Shown here: positions 47,601 through 56,600 of the stretch, in pieces | Layout of the letters: the number at the start of each line of letters is the position of its first letter | Numbering within the stretch: position 1 is the stretch's first letter | Position numbers and translations under genes: made by a program | The notes under the pieces: generated by a model | The model's database searches: none | Told to the model about the DNA's origin: nothing | What the model saw: the letters and a program-made list of their open reading frames with translations, nothing else | Assembly: GCA_964016985.1 (NCBI GenBank) | Contig: OZ024831.1 | Span: 28,500,633-28,564,632 of the forward strand | Source: Anodontia alba | Taxonomy: Eukaryota; Mollusca; Bivalvia; Lucinida; Lucinidae | Length of the DNA: 64,000 nt | Reading direction: 5' to 3'

Positions 47601-50600
47601 TGAAGGTCATGGTGACCTACATTTTACGGTCCAGGTCACCTAGATTTCACGGTCCAGTGATTTTGCCTTATATCTTGAATACTATTTGTTGGATAAATGT
47701 CACACCTGGGATATTACTTCCATGTGACCCAATGAATGACCACTTACTATATCTAGGTCATTGTGACCTATATTTCATGGTTCAGTGATTTTGCCTTATA
47801 TCTTGAATACTATTTGTTGGATAAATGTCACACCTGGGATATTAGTTCCTTGTGACCCGATTATTGACGTCAAAATATATCTCTGTTGGTGTGACCTATA
47901 TTTCATGGTTCAGTGATTTTGCCTTATATCTTGAATACTATTTGTTGGATAAATGTCACACCTGGGATATTAGTTCCTTGTGATCCGATTATTGACGTCA
48001 AAATATATCTCTGTTGCTGTGACCTATATTTCATGGTTCAGTGATTTTGCCTTATATCTTGAATACTATTTGTTGGATAAATGTCACACCTGGGATATTA
48101 GTTCCATGTGACCCAATGAATGACCACTTACTATATCTAGGTCATTGTGACCTATATTTCATGCTTCAGTGATTTTGCCTTTTATTTTTATTACTATTTC
48201 ATGGAGAATTGTCATACCTGGATTATTATATCTATGTGACAAAATGATTTACATACAAATACATCTAGGTCAGTGTGACCTATATTATATGGCTTAATGA
48301 TAAAAATGTTACAATATAAAATGTACCCAGCAGGCGAGCTAAGCTGTCCTACGACAGCTCTTGTTATTTTTACTTTTTCTTTCTTTTCATTCTTTTTTTC
48401 TTTTGTTTTTTGTTTTTTAATCTTTTTTTTTCTTTTTTGATTTTTTTTTTGTATCTTTTCATTTTTATTTATTTTTTTTTTTAACTTTTTTTATCTTTTT
48501 TTTTTTTTTTTCTTCAATATTTTCAATAACACCTTTTTACTTTCACCTAGACTTATTGTCTATATGCATTCATTTATGACATCTTGCCCCTGGCTATCAA
48601 GTACCCTCTTGAACAAACAATTGTCCTGGGATTTGTTGTTTTAGTAATTAGACCATACAGGTAGTCTTGCTAATTACATGTACACTAAAACTCCTAAAAA
48701 TTTTGAATATAGTAAAGTGATGTAAATATCCTAAACTTTGCAAAACATACTTTTACCATACAGAAGTGTGTTTAAAAGATGCAGATGGCCTGGCAAACAT
48801 TTAAGATCCTGATCAGACTGTTCAGTATGATCTTGGTCTGCTCTTTTTGACATGGTCTGCCAGCACAAAAACTTAGGGTCATTATGGTAAATGTCAGTGG
48901 CCAGGTGCACAGGTGAATTTCTACTATTGAGATAAAGGCCTACATGATTTTTTTTTTAATTAAAGACCATTTGTTGCTTAAATAATTTCAAAATTTTTGT
49001 CTTAGATTCACTTTTTGGCAGTGTTACATGTTTATATTGAGATTTCTTCTATTCTTCAGGGTGGTAACCTTATATAATTAATGATTTTAACATTCTTACT
49101 CATCTAGTTTGCTAAAACTATTTCAATGCAACTTGTTTAAAGACTTCTGCAGTTTTTTAAGGCCAAAAAAATTTCAATTTGCCGGTATTTGCCAGTATTT
49201 GTCACTTGAGGAGTATTTTCCAGACCGGTAAATACCGGCAAATGCCACTGGTAAATACCGGGGGTGGAATTTGCCGCCCAACCTTGTCTTGACTGCACCA
49301 TTGGAGCGTCCCACATGTCCAAACCAGCGGAGCCTTCTCTCCTTCAGAATGAGGTCCAGATCTTCAATGCCAAGCCGCCCAAGTAGCTCATTGGATCTGG
49401 TGGTGACAATGTCTTGCGGTTTGACATTGCAGATCTGTCTGATCATTGCCCTGTCATTTCGCTGCAGACGTTGGAGGTTTGGCTTTGTGAATGGGCAAGT
49501 CTCACTGGCATGGATCATTGCACTTAGCACATGAGCTGTACACACGGCCACATGTCTTGAAAGAGATGTGGCGTGAAGAGAGAACTGGAAGCAGCTCCTT
49601 GAACTTCTTCCAGGCGGTTTTCACATGTGTTGTGGTTGAAAGTTCACAGCCGCCGGCTGCTAAGAGCATGTCTCCTAGATACTGTAGCTAAAGGAAGCTA
49701 CCACCTCCAGCTTGTCAGGTCCGACTTCCCTTTGTCCAAGGGGCATGCAGTTCCCTGGCACCGTGTACATCTGTAATAAGGGTCCTTTGTCAAGTGCTTG
49801 AGTCCACATTTCTTGTGCACCCAGTGCTTACAACCTTTGCAGAAGATGCTGTTGCTGCCCACTCCAGTATGACAGACGGCTTATGGAAACACACCTGAAC
49901 TCTGCAGGAGGTCCAGGCCTGTACCACAGATTATGATCTTTGTCTTTCCTGCATTTACTCTCAGTCCTTTCTCCTCCATTGCTTCTTTCCAAGTCAAGAG
50001 CCTCCTGACACATTCCTCGAGCAATTCAGCAGTGATAACAAGGTCTTCGGTATAGAGGTCCTCCCAGGGGGCCCCAGAGCGGAACTCGCGTGAAAAGGCT
50101 TCAAGCACAAGGATGAAGAGCAACAGGCTTAGTACCATGCCTTGTTGAACACCTACCTTCATTTCAAACTCTTCACTGTACCTCTCACCAACATGGCTCC
50201 GGGCATTAGCATATATCCCCTGCACCAGTGGCACAATCCACTCCTCCACATCAAGTTTTCTCAGCGCCCACCAGATGACCTTCCAAGGCACTCGGACAAA
50301 CAGTCTCTTGTTGGCAGCTAGATACTTCTCTTGCAGCTACCTGACTACAAAGATTGTGTCTGTTGTGCCTCTACTTGGGACAAAGCCAACTGGGGAATCG
50401 TCGATTGACACCAGTTGTCTGATGAGGCCGTCCACAGTCCTCTCCAGGACTTTTATGACCTGCTCCATCAGCTTGAGACCGCGGTAGTTTCCCCTTTCCA
50501 ATGCATCCCCCTTACCCTTGTAGAGGCAGACAATGAAACTATGCTCCTAGTCAGAGGGCACCTTGCCATCGCGAACAATTGCAGCTGCGAGGTCACAGAT

Positions 50601-53600
50601 CATGAGCTAATTCACTCTCTAGGCTAATTCAGCAGATGACAGACTGATAATATTTTTCTTATTTTTCCCAGAAAAAAGGCTTTAACATTACTGCAAATTC
50701 TCGGGAATTGTCTCCCGACAATTTGCAGGAGATGTCAAAGCCTGTTTTCTGGGAAAATTAGAAAACTTTTTAAAAATGTTTGCTGAATTTTTTATCCACC
50801 ATGATAAATGCTAAGCATAGTGCCAGTGATGCACTTTTCAACTAAGACCTTAAAAACAACTCATGTTTTTATACCCCGCCACACAATAGTGGCGGGGTAT
50901 TATGGTTTCACGTTGGTCGTCCGTGAGTCTGTCCGTCGTACGTATGTCTGTCCGTCCATTTTTCGTTTCCGGATGATAACTTGAGTAAACATCAATGGAT
51001 TTTCACCAAACTTGGTATGTGCATTGATATTATGGAGATCTGGTTTGGGATTGCTAATGGGCAAATTCCATCAATTTTTGACGGAGTTATCTGCCCGAGA
51101 CACGCCCATATTTTCGTTTCCGGACTATAACTTGAGTAAATAACAAGCGATTTTCACCAAACTTGCTGTATGCATTGACATTAAGGAGATCTGGTTTGGG
51201 ATTGCTAATGGGCAAATTTCGTCAAATTTTTACGGAGTTATCTGCCCGAGGCACACCCATATTTTCGTTTCCGGATGATAACTTGAGTAAATAACAAGGA
51301 ATTTTCATCAAACTTGCTATATGCATTGACATTAAGGAGATCTGGTTTGGGATTGCTAATTGGCAAATTTCGTCAAATTTTTACGGAGTTATCTGCCCAA
51401 GACACGCCCATATTTTCATTTCCGGATGATAACTTTAGTAAATAACAAGGGATTTTAACCAAACTTGCTATATATATTGACAGTAAGGAGATCAGGTTTA
51501 GTATTGCTAATGGGCAAATTTTGTCAAATTTTTACACAGTTGTCTGCCCGAGACATGTCCATATTTTCATTTCTGAATGATAACTTGAGTAAATAACAAG
51601 GCCTTTTAACCAAACTTGCTATATGCATTGATATCATCAAGATCTGCTTTAGGATTGTTATCTGTCCATTGATATTATCAAGATCTGGTTTAGGATTGTT
51701 ATCTGTCCCTCCGTCATTTTCTTTCCAGACATTTTCGCAACGATAACTTTAATACATAAACAAATAATTGCTATGGCGGGGTATTATGCTTGTGGTGCAT
51801 TTATTTAGAACGAATTTCATTTTAGTGGATGGATTTTTGTTATTATTTTCTGTATGATTTGAAGTGGGTAGTAGGTAATGTTTTATATTGGTAATAGTAT
51901 TTTAATAGCTGGCATCCACTGGCAGTTGTGTAGGACTGATGTGAATTATTGTTACTAAGTGACTTGATGTTGACAATTTTTTTTTTTTTTTTTTTTGCAA
52001 CTTCTTATATTATTTTTCTGACCCTCACACATTAGGGCTTTGAAAATAGAATGGCTGCCTGGTGCCTGTGCAGCAGAACTGTTAGTTACTTAAGGCAGGA
52101 CTTCAGCTGATAATTCATCATTGTGTAAGTCTCACAAAGAGATAAACTTTCAAAATTGCTGAAATATTGTTAACTGTGATGTTAAACCTCTACTCAATTC
52201 AGTTATGTTAAGATATATATTTTGTACCCAGGCTCATGATAGTGGCAGCATATGATACTTTTTTGGGATGCCCATCTGTCTGTCTGTCCATTCAACTGTA
52301 TGTATGCCCATCTGTAAAATTATTTCCACTTGATAACTTTATTTGTACAGTCCACTCTCGTTAAAGTCCAAGGGACTCACTGAAATACATCGAGATATCC
52401 TTTCCTCATCCTTTCCTTGACATATCAGATTTGCAGAATTGAGGAAAAAATAAATTGAACAACCACATTTCACAGATGAATATGTAATTTGACTCCTGAA
52501 GTTAGAGACACAATGTATATTGAAAATATTGTGGAAAAGGGGAGAAATTGCAATTTCTCCTCTTTTTCACAATATTTTGTTACATGTACCTGTTATTAGA
52601 TTTCCATGTTAAAACAGAGATCAGATTAGAATTTGACTGTTCCATAGCTCCTGCCGGCCTCGGTGGCTCAGTTGGATGCGCCGTCTGACTGGAGACCAGG
52701 AGGTCGCGGGTTCAACCCCCGCCGAGGTCGGCAACATTCTTTCGTGGAGATTGATCATGAAATATTTTCTACGGTCTTTCTCTCCCTTCCGCAGATTCAA
52801 GAAGGGCAGTTGTCAGTTTCTGGCGAAAGAATGTGCACAATACTGGTTAACCGCTTAGAGGACTAAGCCTGCCCAGTAAACATGTGGTTAGGTAAACTGA
52901 CCGCGCTCGACATGACCTTATTGGGTTGACTGGGCCGTAAAACCTCAACACAAACAAAACTGTTCCATAGCTCCAGATAAGATGCTTTTTCAACCAAAAA
53001 ATATTATTCCAATTTCTCCAGGAAAACATGTTGTGGATGCTCATTAGAAGCAATTCAGAAAGAAAAATATTTGTATGCATGGTCCTTTTATATGCAGCTC
53101 TGTGAGATGCTTCTAGTGAATACCCACAACATATGTTTTCATGGACAAATAAGAAAAATGTGGATTCTTTTTGGTTAATAAAAGCACCATATCTGGTGTT
53201 ATTATTCACTTTTGTCCTCTGTTGTATATTCCAGTGACTTTGATCTTGAGGCACATATTGCAACCTTACCGGCCTGTTCCATAGAAAACCTGGGTAAGAA
53301 ACGAGGATTTGCGAGACAAAGACACTGTAGTGAAACCTGTCCTAACAGGAAACCAGAAGACGCTGATGAACCAGGTACCTCTTCGTCATATTCTATAAAA
53401 AGAATCCCTAAAAATTGGGATAAGATGCAATACTTTACTATATATTTGTTGTGTCTATGTAGACAGTAGGACCTGAACAAACAGTGCACACCCATATCAG
53501 ATGTCACACTGTCTGATCAGTGTCATGTCACACTGTCTGATCAGTGTCAACACAGTTTGCCACTGATACAGCAGTTCTTAGACACATCAGTGGGTAGTAA

Positions 53601-56600
53601 GTAATAAGCACTTGCTTAAAATGCATTTCAGTCTGGAAACCCCAAAAAGGGTCATTGGCAAACAGTGCAGATCCAGATCAGATGCTACAGAATGTGCCAT
53701 CTGATCAGGGTCTACACTATTTGCATTTAATACAGGAATTTCTATTAAACAAGGTAATAATAAAAACCAACTAGACACCCTGCTATTGGAAATGCACCAG
53801 TCCAAAGAAGAATCCACTTGATGAAAATGAGTTAAATTGTAGGACAAGAATGGTCAGAGATTCATGTACTCGAATATTAGTCAAAAAATGATAGTTGAAC
53901 ATGAGTTCATTGATGAGGTGTCAGTTTTTTAGTGGGAAATGATTTTGTGACATAAGTCACAATTATCTTTTTTTTTGTCTGTTCACAGATATCCTTGTCT
54001 TATGTATCATTTGCATCATGCATATATAGTTTCCACTGAATTCTAGATAAGGGTGTATTGCCGGCCTCGATGGCTCAGTTAAATGTATGTCCAACTGGTG
54101 ATTAGGACATCACGGGTTCAATCCCCACTGGGTCTGACAACATTCTTTTCATGGAAATTGATCATGAAATATTTTCTAGGGTCATTCTCTCCCTTCTGCT
54201 GATTCAAGAAGGACAGTTGTCTGTTTCTGGCAAAAGAATGAGCACAAGTACTGGTTAACTGCTTAGAAGATTAAGCCTGCCAAGGAAAAGAGTGTTAGGT
54301 AAACTAGCCAGCTTGACATGACCTTACTTGTGTTGACTGGCCCATTAAAATCCAACCCAACCCAATCCTACCCGCCAGCCTCGGTAGCTCAGTTGGATGC
54401 GCCGTCCGACTGGAGACCAGGAGGTCGCGGGTTCAACCCCCGCCGAGGTCGGCAACATTTTTTCTCGGAGATTGATCATGAAATATTTTCTAGGGTCATT
54501 CTCTCCCTTCCGCTGATTCAAGAAGGGCATTTGTCAGTTTCTGGCGAAAGAATGTGCACAATACTGGTTAACCGCTTAGAGGACTAAGCCTGCCCAGTAA
54601 ATGTGTGGTTAGGTAAGCTGACTGCGCTCGACATGACCCCATTGGGTTGACTGGGCCGTAAAACCTCAACACAAACAAACCAACCCTACTCAGCCAGACA
54701 TGTATTTTTCTTAATTCTTCATGAAAATGTGTTGTTGGTACTCTTTGAATTGGCCTCCAGCACCTTTGTAAGTTGATTGTATTAAATACCACCACACATG
54801 TTTTATAGAGAAATAAGAAAAGTATTTATCTGGATACTCCCCATAAAAATATGTAAGCTCTTCTTTACTTTTGTTTAGCTGTAGTCATAGACATGGAAAA
54901 GACTGTGTCCCTTCCTCCTCACATAAAAATACCAACACCAGAGAAGATCAAGGAACCAGTCATAGGAAGTAGAAAGCGTAAAGCCAGGAAACACAGTATT
55001 ACCCATCTTTTACCAGCACCAACCCCAACAGTTGTCTCCAGCAGTAAGTAGAATAGAAGTTATAAAAGTCTATAAATTGATTTGTACTGTCGACCAAAAC
55101 TTAGAGAAGTTGTTAAGGATATTGTTTATTTGTTTGTTTTGACAGATTACGGAGAAATAATTCACTAGTCTTCTGAGGTGTCCTTGTAAAAATCAAGTGA
55201 GCAATAGCAAACAAGTTTTTTACACAAAAGCCTTAGAACATGTGTGAATTATTTCTCCATAAAACAACAAATAAACTGTTTATTACATTTCTTACCCCCG
55301 CCCCACACACAATGTGTTTTAGATGGATGCTGTCTGTTTGTGATGCATGGGAATTTCGTATGCGAATTAGAGATGTTCGGCCTTGAACTGCTAAATGAAA
55401 AAAATCAGTTCCTTCAGAGAATTACCCCCAAAAAGTCCTCTGAAACTAAGACCCTGTATATAAACTTGTAGCAAAACTTTGATCCTTTGTATGAAAATGG
55501 AGCAAACCTTTGACACCATATACATGTATATAACAGAGAGCAAAACTGCTCTACTATATGAAAAGTGAGCAGAACTCTTGATTACTTCCCCCAAAACAGA
55601 ATTTTTGACACTTTAAGCAGAGGACTTGTTAAAGGCTCCATATTCCTTAAAAATAGACATTTTTTATCCAAGAAAGGTTTAATAAATTGATATATAGTAT
55701 TAATATGATCATAAAATGTGGCATCTGACAGCCTGTAAAATTTCAGTTAGTCTCTCGTTTTTGGACTGGATCAAACATGAAATGATTTTTTTATCCTATC
55801 TCTGCATTAATGTTGGCAACATTAATTCAGATATACGATAAAAAAATCATTTCATTTCAAGACTGGGAGACTAACTGAAATTTTACAGGTTGTCAGGTGC
55901 CACATTTTATGTCAAATTGTATTAATACGATATATCAATTTATTAAACTTTTCTTGGATAATAAAATGTGTATTTTTGAGGAATATGGAGCCTTTAAAGA
56001 GGAGTATTTGATGATAAATCTGGGATAATTGCATAGCTACAGATAAGAGGGGGTATCCACATCATATTTTTCTTATTTCTCAATGAAAACATATGTTGTG
56101 GGTACTCATTAGAAGTGCCTCACCCAGGCGCTTCTAATGAGCCCCACAACATATGTTTTCATTGAGAAGTTAGAAAACTATCAACACTTTTTTGATGGAA
56201 AAAGTGTCTTACCTGGAGCTATGTAATTGTTTGGTTCGCCATAAATATATATGCTGTAGGTACTCAGTAAAAAGTGCACCTTGGAGAGGCACTTCTAATG
56301 AGTGACCATGACATGTTTTTATAGACTAATAAGAAAAATTTATACCAGAATTATTACCATATATTCCTCCTTAACCCTTAAAGCGCCAAGAAAACCTGCA
56401 TCTGAAAATGTCGTCTGTTTTTGTCGTCTGCTGAATATTCTTGCAAACTTTTCAAACCTATTTTTGCATACAGGCAAACAGTGTGGACCCTGATCAGACT
56501 GCTCCTAAAGTCTGGGTCCACACTGTTTGAAAAAATGACTTTTAAAATCACAAGCAGATGACAAAGCAGACGACAATTGTTGTGATTGGCAGTTTAAGGG

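Larger units (their letters stand above)
46751..49286. mobile_element. hAT-like non-autonomous transposon, 2.5 kb, 8-bp TSD
   Basis: Ends CAAGGTTGG / CCAACCTTG, flanked by tcttgact at 46743-46750 and 49287-49294. Eight-base duplication and CA...TG ends are hAT signatures. Subterminal clusters of gccggcaaatactggtaaat on both sides. No hAT transposase frame; the interior is occupied by a tandem-repeat element. Confidence 0.88.

Noticed and set aside
49881..50291. Functional reverse transcriptase gene
   Set aside because: Catalytic motif A is deleted, motif C reads YTED, and the ORF is split by a 2.5-kb insertion.
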